Source: Chloroflexota bacterium (lineage in GTDB: Bacteria > Chloroflexota > UBA11872 > UBA12225 > JAJDUF01). Taken from it: a DNA stretch of 64,000 nt. The notes below the pieces were generated by a model, which was not told the origin of the DNA, searched no databases, and saw only the letters and a list, made by a program, of their open reading frames with translations. The DNA lies in the NCBI GenBank assembly GCA_022826725.1, contig JAJDUF010000010.1, positions 434,001-498,000 on the forward strand. Reading direction: 5' to 3'. The translations under genes and the position numbers were made by a program. Shown here one piece after another: positions 32,184-40,593 of this stretch; the first letter of the stretch is position 1, and every line of letters begins with the position of its first letter.

Positions 32184-33407
32184 GTGCGGCCACCCTACAT
32201 CGAACGCTCACTGGAGCCGTTCCTCGAGCGAGCCGCCGCCGAGTTCCCCGCCGTGGTCCTGACCGGGCCACGCCAATCCGGCAAGACAACGCTGCTGCAA
32301 CACCTCTTCGGTCGGCGCTGCCGGTACGTCTCGCTGGAGCCTCCGGATATCCGCGCGGCTGCCATGTCCGACCCGCGCACCTTCCTGGCAACGTACCCAC
32401 CTCCCGTGATCTTCGACGAGGTGCAGTACGCTCCCGACCTGCTGCCCTATATCAAGGAGAAGATTGACGCCGACCGCCACACAAGCGGTCAATTCCTGCT
32501 GACCGGCTCACAGAACCTGTCGCTCGCGGAGCAAGTGACCGAGTCATTGGCCGGGCGGGCAGCGATGCTCCGCCTATTGCCGCTTTCCCGCCGGGAAGCG
32601 GAGGGACGCCCGCAGCTTGCTCTGCCCTGGGAATCCGAGCACCGGTCGTCCGCGCCCACTTCCCATGCGTTTGGCGAGTTGTGGAACGGGTTCCTACGCG
32701 GCGGATACCCGGAGCTTGCCACACAGCCCGGTCGAGACATCCACCTGTGGCATAGCAGCTATATCCAGACCTACCTCGAGCGGGACGTGCGCCGCCTCCG
32801 GCAGGTCGGCGACCTGACACAGTATCGGAACTTCCTCCGCGTCCTGGCAGCCAGAAGCGCCCAGTTGCTGAACCTGACCGATGTCGCCCGGGACCTCGGA
32901 GTCGCGGTCAACACGATCAAGGCCTGGCTTTCCGTGCTGGAGGCCACGTACCAGGTGATCGTACTGCGCCCGTACTTCGCCAACGTCGGGAAACGGCTCA
33001 TCAAGACACCGAAAGTCTATTTCTCGGACGTGGGTACGCTCTGCCATCTCGCCGGTCTCAAGGACCCCGAACATGCCGCGTCCGGCCCCATGGGGGGCGC
33101 CATCATGGAAACGGCGGTGCTCTCGGAAATCGTGAAGACGCTGGTCCATCGCGGAAACGACTCAAACGTCTACTTCTGGCGGACCAGCGCGGGCAGCGAA
33201 GTGGATTTCGTGGTGGAGATCGGCGGGAAATTAGTGCCCATCGAGGTAAAGCTGTCCGCCACGCCTCGCCCGGCCATGGCCACCGCCATTAGAACACTTC
33301 AGCAGGACTTGGGAGCCGCAGCCCTACCCGGGTACGTGGTACATCCGGGCGACATACGCCTGCCGCTCGGCCCAGGCGTGACGGCCTTACCCTTCGCAGA
33401 CCTGTAA
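32184..33407 (+). CDS. AAA ATPase with DUF4143 C-terminal domain
   Basis: This is a 407-residue protein of the archaeal-type ATPase/AAA_14 group. The P-loop is LTGPRQSGKTTLL near 30, Walker B is PPVIFDEVQYAPDL near 80, and sensor-like FLLTGSQNLSL follows. The DUF4143 half (QTYLERDVRRLRQVGDL, then VYFSDVGTLCHLAGL, and FWRTSAGSEVDFVVEIGGK) has the D-x-E-x-K-like end EVDFVVE...PIEVKLS of a nuclease fold. The group is common and mobile, its role largely unknown. GTG at 32184 follows ACAGGAGGC; the frame upstream to 32145 lies in the repeat region. Confidence 0.87.
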   Translation: MRPPYIERSLEPFLERAAAEFPAVVLTGPRQSGKTTLLQHLFGRRCRYVSLEPPDIRAAAMSDPRTFLATYPPPVIFDEVQYAPDLLPYIKEKIDADRHTSGQFLLTGSQNLSLAEQVTESLAGRAAMLRLLPLSRREAEGRPQLALPWESEHRSSAPTSHAFGELWNGFLRGGYPELATQPGRDIHLWHSSYIQTYLERDVRRLRQVGDLTQYRNFLRVLAARSAQLLNLTDVARDLGVAVNTIKAWLSVLEATYQVIVLRPYFANVGKRLIKTPKVYFSDVGTLCHLAGLKDPEHAASGPMGGAIMETAVLSEIVKTLVHRGNDSNVYFWRTSAGSEVDFVVEIGGKLVPIEVKLSATPRPAMATAIRTLQQDLGAAALPGYVVHPGDIRLPLGPGVTALPFADL

Positions 33408-33493
33408 TCGTGCGGCCCGGCCCCCTACGCTACCCAGGCGCTCGCAACGATGCAGAGGGTGAATCCCCGGCCCTTCTTCACTCGCGCCCGGAC

Positions 33494-34033
33494 CTAGCTG
33501 AGATACTTGGCGACTAAGCGCTCCAAGGTATTCCGAGTGCGGATAGTCATGGGGCCAAGCTCCGCCGCAATCCGCTTCAGATCAAGCTCGGATTCACTCA
33601 GCCCACCGCTTGGGAGCCAGAAAAGCTCGCAACCATGAATGTCGAGCCGGTCCGCGGCCGTGCTCAACTCCAGAACGGCCCTCTCAGCCGCCGGCGTGGG
33701 TTGCTTAACGAGTAGCGCCACCTGGGGTTTGCCCTTGGAACGCTCGAGTTGGGCCGTCATAAACGGTTGGTACCGTGTGATGGCCCGGACCTCGTCAGCA
33801 CTGCGTAGGAACGTGGGCACGTCGTAGCGCAGTGCCTGCTGCAGCCCGCTTTCGATTCGCGCACTCACGCTGGCCGGATCATCGAGCGCCGTGTTGAAAA
33901 TGACGTTTCCGCTGGCGAGGAACGCCGCAACCGAGGAAAACCCCATATCCGCAAAACACGCGCAAAGCTCGCCGTTCTTGATACGACGCCGGCCAAGATT
34001 CATGCCCCGGAGAAAAGCCACGTATCTCTTCAT
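33494..34033 (-). CDS. DUF1697 family protein
   Basis: This protein of 179 residues begins MKRYVAFLRGMNLGRRRIKN, the family signature (YVALLRGINVGG.....M..L), followed by FSSVAAFLASGNVIFNT and the C-terminal RTRNTLERLVAKYL. Length is normal. The function of DUF1697 is not known. ATG at 34033 is chosen because the signature starts there; the open frame upstream to 34198 has no coding character. It is convergent with the ATPase gene and divergent from the Gfo/Idh gene at 34203. Confidence 0.88.
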   Translation of the reverse strand: MKRYVAFLRGMNLGRRRIKNGELCACFADMGFSSVAAFLASGNVIFNTALDDPASVSARIESGLQQALRYDVPTFLRSADEVRAITRYQPFMTAQLERSKGKPQVALLVKQPTPAAERAVLELSTAADRLDIHGCELFWLPSGGLSESELDLKRIAAELGPMTIRTRNTLERLVAKYLS

Positions 34034-34202
34034 GGTGATCTCGTCCCATTCCCACACCCGTAACGGCCAGGTCTGGGAAACGGCCCTTCCCCGGAGGCGG
34101 ATTCGTGGCACTGACGCTCGCCAGCGGCAGCGGCAAGGCAGGTAGACTATACGCGGCCCCGGCGCCTGCTGCCGCGCGACCACACTCGAAGGAGACACGA
34201 AG

Positions 34203-35195
34203 ATGGCACTGCGAATCGTTGTGCTGGGCGCCGGTCACTGGCATGGCGCCTTCGACGCGGCCTATCTACGCCTGTTCGCCCGGATGCCGGCGATCGAGGT
34301 CGTCGGTGTCCACGACGACGATCCGGCGGTGGCTGCGGACCGGGCCGGCATCGTCGGCGCTACCGCCTATACCGATGCGCGGCAGATGATCGAGACGGAG
34401 CAGCCCGACTTTGCCCTCAGCTTAGGCACCCATGCGACCATGCCGTCGCTGCATCAACTCTGCCTCGATTACCGGTTACCCTTCATGACGGAAAAGCCGA
34501 TGGGCCGCCATGCCGATGAGGTGCGCCCGGTCGTGGAGCGGATCGAGCGCGAGGGCCTGTACGTTGCGGTCGCGCTGCCGAACCGGCTCGGCCCCATCTA
34601 TGCCCGCGCCAAGGCCATGCTCGCGGAGGGCGCCTTCGGTACGCCAGTCTATCTGCACTTCCGCATCATCCGGCCCACGCTCAACCGCTATCCCGAGTAC
34701 GACAGCCCGTGGATGCTCGACCCGGCCATCAGTGGCGGTGGCTGCCTCCGTAACCTCGGACCGCATCCGTTCGACGTCCTCCTCAGCCTCACCGGCGAGG
34801 CAGCGGAGGTTACGGCGGCCACCATCAGCTTCCACGGGCACGGCGCCGCTATCGAGGACTACGCCGCCGTCACGCTTCGTACATCCAGCGGTATCGTCGC
34901 CACGCTCGAAACCGGCTACACCTACCCGACCGAGGGAACGGACATGGAACTGCGGATTGCCGGCAGCGAGGCGATCCTCCGCTTTGATCGGGCCGGCGCG
35001 ATCATCGTCCGTGCCACGGGCGAGGAGGAGTTGGCCACGTCGGCGGAAGCCCTGGCCGGCTACGATGCCCTGCTATCCGAGACTATCGAGCGGTTCCGCC
35101 GCGGCGACCCACCGATAGCGACACCGCGTGACTGTCTCCGCGCTGTGGAACTGATTGACGCCGCGTATCGCCTCGCCGGCGCTCCCTGGGCGTAG
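34203..35195 (+). CDS. Gfo/Idh/MocA-family dehydrogenase
   Basis: A 330-residue NAD(P)-dependent sugar or cyclitol dehydrogenase. The Rossmann start is LRIVVLGAGHWHGAF, in which GAGHWH replaces the common GxGxxG. The EKP motif with the catalytic Lys is at 97-99 (TEKPMGRHADE), and GGGCLRNLGPHPFDVLLSL near 180 carries the conserved His of the substrate domain. Start ATG follows GAAGGAGACACGAAG. Substrate unknown; inositol, hexuronate and 3-keto-sugar reactions are typical. The nearest partners are Uma2 and SDR genes on the other strand, so no operon is evident. Confidence 0.87.
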   Translation: MALRIVVLGAGHWHGAFDAAYLRLFARMPAIEVVGVHDDDPAVAADRAGIVGATAYTDARQMIETEQPDFALSLGTHATMPSLHQLCLDYRLPFMTEKPMGRHADEVRPVVERIEREGLYVAVALPNRLGPIYARAKAMLAEGAFGTPVYLHFRIIRPTLNRYPEYDSPWMLDPAISGGGCLRNLGPHPFDVLLSLTGEAAEVTAATISFHGHGAAIEDYAAVTLRTSSGIVATLETGYTYPTEGTDMELRIAGSEAILRFDRAGAIIVRATGEEELATSAEALAGYDALLSETIERFRRGDPPIATPRDCLRAVELIDAAYRLAGAPWA

Positions 35196-35258
35196 GGCAC
35201 CCCCGGATTCCACCATCCCTTTGCAGAGCAGGGGGACAGAGGGAGGCCAGCCACCAGG

Positions 35259-36056
35259 CTACTCGTCCGCTCGCCGCCGGCGCAGCTCCGCCTCAAGCTG
35301 CCGGATGCGCGCCTCGGCAGCCCGGCGGGCCGCTCGCTCCGCCAGCCGGCCGGCCTGCTCGACGGCAATCTGCGCCTCGGCTGCCTCCCGTGCCTCCCAC
35401 ACCTCCGGCCACCCCTCCAGGTAGGTATCCGTGGCCGGGTCGTACAGCCGCGGCCAGTTATCATCCCAGCACAGACTCAGCCCCAACACCTCGCTGTAGC
35501 CCTTCAGAATCCCGTCCGGGGCGGTCGTCAACTCGATAGGCTCGTACCCTCCGGCCACCAGCCGGTCCCCGGCCAGCCGCTCCCCGTGATACGCGCCATC
35601 CTGCGGATCGAAGCGCCAGTATTCCGGCACGCCAATGCGGGCATAGATGTCCCGCTTCCGGCCCACGTCCTCTCGGCTGGTGCTCGATGAAGCCACCTCC
35701 AACACCCAGTCCGGCGGCTTACCCACTTCCCAGGGCAGATAAATCTTGCGCCGCCGGATGGCCCGAGTATCTACCCCAAAAGCGAGATACACGTCCGGGG
35801 AAACACGCACGTTGAGGTTGGTGGGGTCGTAGCAAATGATCGTGTTGGAGTCGAGGAAAACGCCGGGCCGACGGTTGAAATCGGTGCAGTGGGCGCGGAG
35901 CAGGACCAGGATGGCTTCCAACTGGAGGTTTTGTTGCATGGCGTCGGGCTTCAGGACCGGTTCATCGGGGTCGAAGTCGAGGCGGGCATAGTCAATCTCG
36001 CCCTGCTTGCGGTAGGGCCGCATGGTGATCGTGGGCGCCGCTGCCGTCGTGGCCAT
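35259..36056 (-). CDS. Uma2-family (DUF820) endonuclease-like protein, copy 1
   Basis: A 265-residue protein with the PD-(D/E)XK-like Uma2 fold: RVSPDVYLAFG near 82, the strand PPDWVLEVASSST near 110 and GVPEYWRFDPQDGAYHGERL near 138. The C-terminus (about 215-265) is an Ala/Glu/Arg heptad coiled coil (AEARIRQLEAELRRRR). It is one of three closely similar copies (39598, 59795). All share the N-terminus TITMRPYRKQGEIDYARLD or a close variant. A conserved TATAAT -10 element lies 34 bases before the start. Uma2 proteins are restriction-nuclease-like, abundant in Cyanobacteria and Chloroflexota, and of unknown role. Confidence 0.88.
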   Translation of the reverse strand: MATTAAAPTITMRPYRKQGEIDYARLDFDPDEPVLKPDAMQQNLQLEAILVLLRAHCTDFNRRPGVFLDSNTIICYDPTNLNVRVSPDVYLAFGVDTRAIRRRKIYLPWEVGKPPDWVLEVASSSTSREDVGRKRDIYARIGVPEYWRFDPQDGAYHGERLAGDRLVAGGYEPIELTTAPDGILKGYSEVLGLSLCWDDNWPRLYDPATDTYLEGWPEVWEAREAAEAQIAVEQAGRLAERAARRAAEARIRQLEAELRRRRADE

Positions 36057-36089
36057 GGTGGGTCTCGGGACCGGGCGTGGTGTGAGCCG

Positions 36090-36095
36090 ATTATA
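36090..36095 (-). promoter_or_regulatory. -10 element of Uma2 copy 1
   Basis: Read on the minus strand the site is CTATAATCGGCTCACACC, nearly identical to CTATAATCGGCTTACACC before copy 3. A TGACGA about 18 bases upstream could serve as -35. Confidence 0.6.
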
Positions 36096-36116
36096 GTACA
36101 GGCACGCAGGCTGTCG

Positions 36117-36965
36117 TCACGCTCGCCGCGAGGCAGCGGACTGGCGGTGTAGGGCGTCCGGCGACAGTGTCCCCTCATCGGTGGCGTTGAAGCCGTTGAA
36201 GGGCGCCAGCAGACCACCGTCAACGAGATAGGCTCCGCCGGTGCAGAACGAGGCGTCGTCCGACGCCAAGAAGAGCACGATCTTGGCTACTTCCTCCGGC
36301 TGCCCTACCCGGCCCAGCGCGTGCATCGCGCCCATATCCTCCGTATCCTCGGCCTCTGCGCCAAAGATGGTGTTGGCCCAACGGAGCAGCGGCGTATCAA
36401 TCGCGCCGGGGCAGACCGAGTTCACCCGGATGTTGTGACCGCCCAGGTCCAGGGCCATGTTGCGCGTGAGCGAGATCACGCCGCCCTTGGCCGCCGCGTA
36501 GGCGGCCACATTGCGCTGGCTCGCCAAGCCCTGGACGGACGCGGTGTTGATGATCGAGCCGCCACCGCGCTCCATCATCACCGGGATACAGTGGCGCGAG
36601 ACGAGGTAGATGCTCTTCAGATTGACCGCAATGGTCCGGTCCCAGGCCTCCTCGGGTAGCTCCCACACCGAGCCGTAGGTCTGGACAGCGGCGTTGTTGA
36701 ACAAGATGTCAATGCCGCCAAAGGCGTCTTTCGTCGCGGACGCAATCCGGGCAGCGTCGCTGTCTTGCGAAACGTCGGCGTGGACGGCCAGCGCCTGACC
36801 ACCGTCGGCAGTGATCGCCGCCACCACCGCCTGCGCCGCCGGTTCATCCCAGTCGGCGGCCACGACGGTGGCGCCCTCGGCGGCAAAGGCCTCGGCGGTG
36901 GCGCGCCCGATGCCGGCGCCCGCTCCGGTGACAATCGCAACCTTGCCCGCAAACCGTTCGGCCAT
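36117..36965 (-). CDS. Short-chain dehydrogenase/reductase
   Basis: A classical SDR of 282 residues. Cofactor motif TGAGAGIGRA near 14, acidic Asp at the end of strand 2 (VAADWD, favouring NAD), NNAA near 90, catalytic Ser in NTASVQG, Tyr and Lys in AYAAAKGG, and C-terminal YLVDGGLL. The C-terminal tail beyond the core (GFNATDEGTLSPDALHRQ) is about 20 residues longer than usual. ATG follows GAAGGAGGAGGACG, a strong site. It probably oxidises a secondary alcohol or sugar; no substrate is indicated. Confidence 0.9.
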   Translation of the reverse strand: MAERFAGKVAIVTGAGAGIGRATAEAFAAEGATVVAADWDEPAAQAVVAAITADGGQALAVHADVSQDSDAARIASATKDAFGGIDILFNNAAVQTYGSVWELPEEAWDRTIAVNLKSIYLVSRHCIPVMMERGGGSIINTASVQGLASQRNVAAYAAAKGGVISLTRNMALDLGGHNIRVNSVCPGAIDTPLLRWANTIFGAEAEDTEDMGAMHALGRVGQPEEVAKIVLFLASDDASFCTGGAYLVDGGLLAPFNGFNATDEGTLSPDALHRQSAASRRA

Positions 36966-37000
36966 CGTCCTCCTCCTTCGCTGTGTGACGTTGGGTGCGG

Positions 37001-37450
37001 TCAGTCCGCGACGAGATCACCATCAGCGGAATTCTCCGCGCTAACCTCGGTGACCATCATGTTAGCCCAACCAACCACCACCTCTGCGGTGCGAATAGCA
37101 GCGTCTACCTCTACCAGCGTGATTTCCTCCGCATACCCTGGATAGCGAGCTTCCACTGCAAAGGGGGTGAGTGCAACCGCATCGGCGACCTCCGGCGGCA
37201 CGGCTAGGCCTCCTTGGTTGGCAATTGTTAGTAGTTGTTGAATGTCGTGGGACAAAGGGAAACCCAGTGTAGCCGCCAGTAGTACCGCCTTCAGTGCTTT
37301 CTCCGCAGCCTGTTGGGCATGGAAGCAAACCTGCGCCGGCAGGATGTCATCTCGGCCGCGACTTAAGCGAGCGAGGTTTAGATCGCTCTGGGCATGAGTT
37401 AGCCATTCACTTGGGACGCCGGGAACGGATCGCCTACTCGGCGGACTCAT
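37001..37450 (-). CDS. HEPN-domain toxin partner of a HEPN/MNT pair
   Basis: A 149-residue HEPN protein. Helix 1 is EWLTHAQSDLNLARLSRGRD, helix 2 CFHAQQAAEKALKAVLLAATLG (the AEKALKA core of the family), and the end is FAVEARYPGYAEEITLVEVD. The ATG overlaps the end of the upstream nucleotidyltransferase by 17 bases, the classic coupling of these two-gene systems. In characterised pairs the MNT enzyme adenylylates a Tyr near the HEPN active site; the Tyr in RYPGY would be the candidate. This is a known type of toxin-antitoxin or defence module. Confidence 0.87.
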   Translation of the reverse strand: MSPPSRRSVPGVPSEWLTHAQSDLNLARLSRGRDDILPAQVCFHAQQAAEKALKAVLLAATLGFPLSHDIQQLLTIANQGGLAVPPEVADAVALTPFAVEARYPGYAEEITLVEVDAAIRTAEVVVGWANMMVTEVSAENSADGDLVAD

Positions 37451-37778
37451 AGACCACCATCCCGTCGCGTAGTGCCTCGCGGTAGATCAGGCCCGGGGCA
37501 TGAACCAACTCCGCCAGTCGCCGCTCCGAGACGACCAGAATGTCCATCGGCATCGAGATGTCCGCAAGCTCTCGCCGAATCCGCACGCTCTCCTGGCGCG
37601 GGCTTACCGTCTCGTTCTCAATCACGACGAGGATGTCTACGTCGCTGTCTTTCGTCGTCTCCCCCCGTACCACGGAGCCAAATAGGATCACTTGCCGCGG
37701 CCGTGCCAGGCTGGCGATCCGCTGCACCGCGGCTGCCACCTTCTCCGGAGTAATCGCCCAAGGCACATCCATCGTCAT
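37434..37778 (-). CDS. MNT-type minimal nucleotidyltransferase, antitoxin of the HEPN/MNT pair
   Basis: A 114-residue minimal nucleotidyltransferase. The hallmark GSVVRGETTKDSDVD (GS at 34-35, catalytic Asp46 and Asp48) is intact, and the third acidic position is in MPMDILVV near 76. In studied systems this protein AMPylates or otherwise neutralises HEPN. ATG at 37778 is taken; a second ATG is two codons in, and neither has a clear ribosome binding site. It is the first gene of the pair. Confidence 0.87.
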   Translation of the reverse strand: MTMDVPWAITPEKVAAAVQRIASLARPRQVILFGSVVRGETTKDSDVDILVVIENETVSPRQESVRIRRELADISMPMDILVVSERRLAELVHAPGLIYREALRDGMVVYESAE

Positions 37779-37942
37779 GGCTCTGCGTCCGCTCGGCCGC
37801 ACCGTCGCTGCGCGGCACCGAGCTAGTGCCCTAGAGGATACGAGGCCGGCCGTCTCAAGCCAACCTGTTTGCTCCTTGGCACCGTATCAGCGACACTTGA
37901 CCAGAGCGCAGAAACCGGTGTGTCACAAGGAGCCAACCGACC

Positions 37943-39016
37943 ATGAGCACGCAGTCCGAGCCGAGCGCGGAGCCAGCCACCATCACCGTCACGGCCGATG
38001 AGTTGCATTCTTTCTGGGTCGAGGTCCTGCAGGCCGCCGACGTGCCGGAGGACGCGGCCCACACCTTGACCTCCATTCAAGTCGCAGCCGACCTGCGCGG
38101 CGTCCATTCGCACGGCACTCGCGCGATCATCAGGTACATCGGCGAGATGGAATCCGGCAGCATGGACCCGGCCAAGGGCCTGAGCATCGTGCGCGAGACA
38201 CCTGCCATGGCCATCACCGACGGCAACGCCGGGATCGGGCAGGTGGCGGCCAAACAAGCCATGTCACTGGCCCTGGTGAAGGCCCGGCAGAGCGGCGTCG
38301 GCATCGTCGGCGTGCGCCGGAGCAGCCACGCCGGGGCGCTGGCCTACTATTCCATGCAGGCAGCGGCCGCCGGTATGATCGGGTTTGCCACCTCCGGGCG
38401 GCGGGTGCGCCGCGCCAATATGGCCGCCTTTGGCAGCATCACGCCACTACTGGCCAACCACCCCCTGTCCTGGGCCATCCCCGCCGGCGAAGCGCCGCCC
38501 ATCGTGCTCGACATGGCGACCGGCGTCGTGGCGTTCGGGAAGATCAGTCTCGCCCAACGCGACGGGAAGCCGCTGCCCCCCGGCTGGGCGCTCGATGCCG
38601 CCGGGCAGCCGACCGAGGACGCGACGCAAGCCGCCATGGTGCTCCCGCTGGGCGCGAAAGGCTCTGCACTCTCGCTGGTCATGAGCGTGCTGGGCGGGTT
38701 TCTGGTTGCCAGCGGTCAATCGCGCGACAGCGACCTGCCCGACCTCGATACCGACCGGCCCGGCCACTTCCTCATGGCCATCAACGTGGAGCACTTTGTG
38801 CGCTTGTCCCACTTCCAAGCGGAGATTGACGAGCGCATCCACGAGATTCGCAACGGCACGCCAGCACCAGGCCACGAGCGCGTCTATGTGCCGGGCGAGA
38901 TCGAATGGCTCTTGGCCGAACGCCGGCGACGCGAGGGCATCCCGATGCACGCCGGCGACATCGCCGACTTCAACGCGCTCGCCGCCCGCCTCGGCGTCTC
39001 CTCTACGCTAGGGTAA
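37943..39016 (+). CDS. Ldh-family (malate/L-lactate, YlbC-type) oxidoreductase
   Basis: A 357-residue NAD(P)-dependent dehydrogenase of the malate/L-sulfolactate/ureidoglycolate group. Blocks are VAADLRGVHSHGTRA near 52 (catalytic His region), GNAGIGQVAAKQAM near 95, VRRSSHAGALAYYSMQAA near 125, PSWAIPA-type strand and PIVLDMATGVVA near 193. The substrate is a 2-hydroxy acid. ATG follows AAGGAGCCAACCGACC. A link to sulfonate or uronate breakdown would match the sulfatases further right, but they are not adjacent. It overlaps the convergent DUF1643 gene by 14 bases at the 3' end. Confidence 0.88.
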   Translation: MSTQSEPSAEPATITVTADELHSFWVEVLQAADVPEDAAHTLTSIQVAADLRGVHSHGTRAIIRYIGEMESGSMDPAKGLSIVRETPAMAITDGNAGIGQVAAKQAMSLALVKARQSGVGIVGVRRSSHAGALAYYSMQAAAAGMIGFATSGRRVRRANMAAFGSITPLLANHPLSWAIPAGEAPPIVLDMATGVVAFGKISLAQRDGKPLPPGWALDAAGQPTEDATQAAMVLPLGAKGSALSLVMSVLGGFLVASGQSRDSDLPDLDTDRPGHFLMAINVEHFVRLSHFQAEIDERIHEIRNGTPAPGHERVYVPGEIEWLLAERRRREGIPMHAGDIADFNALAARLGVSSTLG

Positions 39017-39521
39017 GCCGGTCAACGTCCAGCCGCGGCAATGGAGGCCGGATGTCCTTGCGCTGATAGAGCGGATGCGCCGGCTGACCAGAGCGCAACG
39101 GCCGGAGGCAGTAGAGCGGTTGCTGCACTAGGTCCAAGACTTCCCGCACGCGCCGGCCATACTTGGTCCCGTGGTCACTCCATGCCGCCACCACCAGTCC
39201 ACACTGCGCCATCATTTCCAGGAGCGCCCGGTCGTTTTCCGGGCCAACGGGGTGGGCCGCGCGCCGCAATTCAGCGGGGTCCGTCGCACGATAGGCAAAT
39301 AGGTTGCCGACGTACAGCCCGCCATAGCCCCAGGAACGGGCGTAGCCGATGCAGCGCCGGATCGTCGGGTCATCCTCAGCGTCCGTGGCCGTGGACGGGT
39401 TGAGCATCAGGAATATCACACAACCCAACGGCCGGTCGGGGTCCCACACCCGCCAGAGCTTGTAGCGGTACCGTTCACACGGCGAGAACACCGCGCCGCT
39501 TTCGGTCAGCCAGTCGCCCAT
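39003..39521 (-). CDS. DUF1643 family protein
   Basis: A 172-residue protein. CERYRYKLWRVWDPDRPLGC followed by VIFLMLNPSTATDAEDDPTI and RRCIGYARSWGYGGLYVGNL is the DUF1643 signature (MLNPSTAD..DDPT..R). AYRATDP and the later VVAAWSDHGTKYGRR are also typical. Function unknown; found sporadically, often with phage or plasmid genes. It overlaps the 3' end of the Ldh gene tail to tail. Confidence 0.87.
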   Translation of the reverse strand: MGDWLTESGAVFSPCERYRYKLWRVWDPDRPLGCVIFLMLNPSTATDAEDDPTIRRCIGYARSWGYGGLYVGNLFAYRATDPAELRRAAHPVGPENDRALLEMMAQCGLVVAAWSDHGTKYGRRVREVLDLVQQPLYCLRPLRSGQPAHPLYQRKDIRPPLPRLDVDRLTLA

Positions 39522-39597
39522 GGCCCCGTCCGTACAGGGATAGTTTTTGCCAAGGCACCATTCAAGGCAGCCAGGCAGGCGTCACGCCGGCGCCAGG

Positions 39598-40464
39598 CTA
39601 ACGGTCCGCTTGCCGACGGCGCAACTCGGCCTCCAACTGCCGGATGCGCGCCTCGGCCGCCTCACGCGCTGCCCGCTCCCTCAACCGGCCGGCCTGCTCC
39701 CTGGCCACGCGGGTTTCAGCGACCTCGCGCGCTGCCCGCTCCGCCAGCCGTTCGGCCTGCTCGACAGCAGCTTGGGTTTCGGCAGTTCGCCGCGCCGCCC
39801 GTTCCTGCTGCCAGGTCTCCAGATAGGTGTTCGTCACCGGGTCGTACAGCCGCGGCCAGTTCTCATCCCAGCACAGACTCAGTCCCAGTATCTCACTGTA
39901 GCCTTTCAAGATACCGTCCGGCGCGGTGGTCAGCGCGATTGGCTCGTATTCCCCGGCCACTAGCCGGTCCCCCGCCAGCTTCTCTCCGTGATACTCGCCA
40001 TCCTGCGGATCGAACCGCCAGTATTCCGGTACGCCGATGTGGGCATAGATCGCCCGCTTGCGACCCACGTCCTCCCGGCCGGTGCTGACCGAGGCCACCT
40101 CCAACACCCAATCCGGCGGCTTGCCCACTTCCCAGGGCAGGTACAGCTTGCGTTGCCGGATCGCTTGCGCGTCCACGCCAAAGGCCAAGTACACGTCCGG
40201 GGAGACGCGGACGTTGAGGTCGTCCGGGTCGTAGCAGAGGATCGTATTGGAGTCGAGAAAGACGTCGGGCCGCCGCTGGAAGTCGGTGAACCGACTGGCG
40301 AGCAGGCCGAGGATTTCGTGCAGCGGGGGGTTTTGTTGCATCGCATCAGGCTTCAGGACCGGCTCGTCGGGATTGTAGTCGAGGCGAGCGTAGTCAATCT
40401 CACCCTGTTTGTGGTAAGGCCGCATGGTAGGGAGCGCAGGCGCGGCGGTCGTGGTGGTGGTCAT
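39598..40464 (-). CDS. Uma2-family (DUF820) endonuclease-like protein, copy 2
   Basis: A 288-residue paralogue of the genes at 35259 and 59795. It has the same blocks (VRVSPDVYLAFGVDAQAIR, PDWVLEVASVSTGREDVGRK, GVPEYWRFDPQDGEYHGEKL, GLSLCWDENWPRLYDP). Its C-terminal coiled coil is the longest of the three, extended by an internal duplication (ERLAERAARE, then GRLRERAAREAAEAR). The -10 TATAAT (40497-40502) lies 33 bases from the start, as in copy 1. The candidate catalytic acids are unchanged between copies. Confidence 0.88.
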   Translation of the reverse strand: MTTTTTAAPALPTMRPYHKQGEIDYARLDYNPDEPVLKPDAMQQNPPLHEILGLLASRFTDFQRRPDVFLDSNTILCYDPDDLNVRVSPDVYLAFGVDAQAIRQRKLYLPWEVGKPPDWVLEVASVSTGREDVGRKRAIYAHIGVPEYWRFDPQDGEYHGEKLAGDRLVAGEYEPIALTTAPDGILKGYSEILGLSLCWDENWPRLYDPVTNTYLETWQQERAARRTAETQAAVEQAERLAERAAREVAETRVAREQAGRLRERAAREAAEARIRQLEAELRRRQADR

Positions 40465-40496
40465 AGAGGCCTCGGGAGTGGTCGTGGATACGGGAA

Positions 40497-40502
40497 ATTA
40501 TA
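40497..40502 (-). promoter_or_regulatory. -10 element of Uma2 copy 2
   Basis: Read on the minus strand it is GTACTATAATTTCCC. The GTACTATAAT part is identical to copy 1; the discriminator differs. Confidence 0.55.
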
Positions 40503-40593
40503 GTACACGCACCTGGCGCCGCAGGGGACGCGGCCGGCGCTTTTGCCCGCAGCAGGAAAACCCACCCTTATCAAACTGCACCATCTCCCCCCA

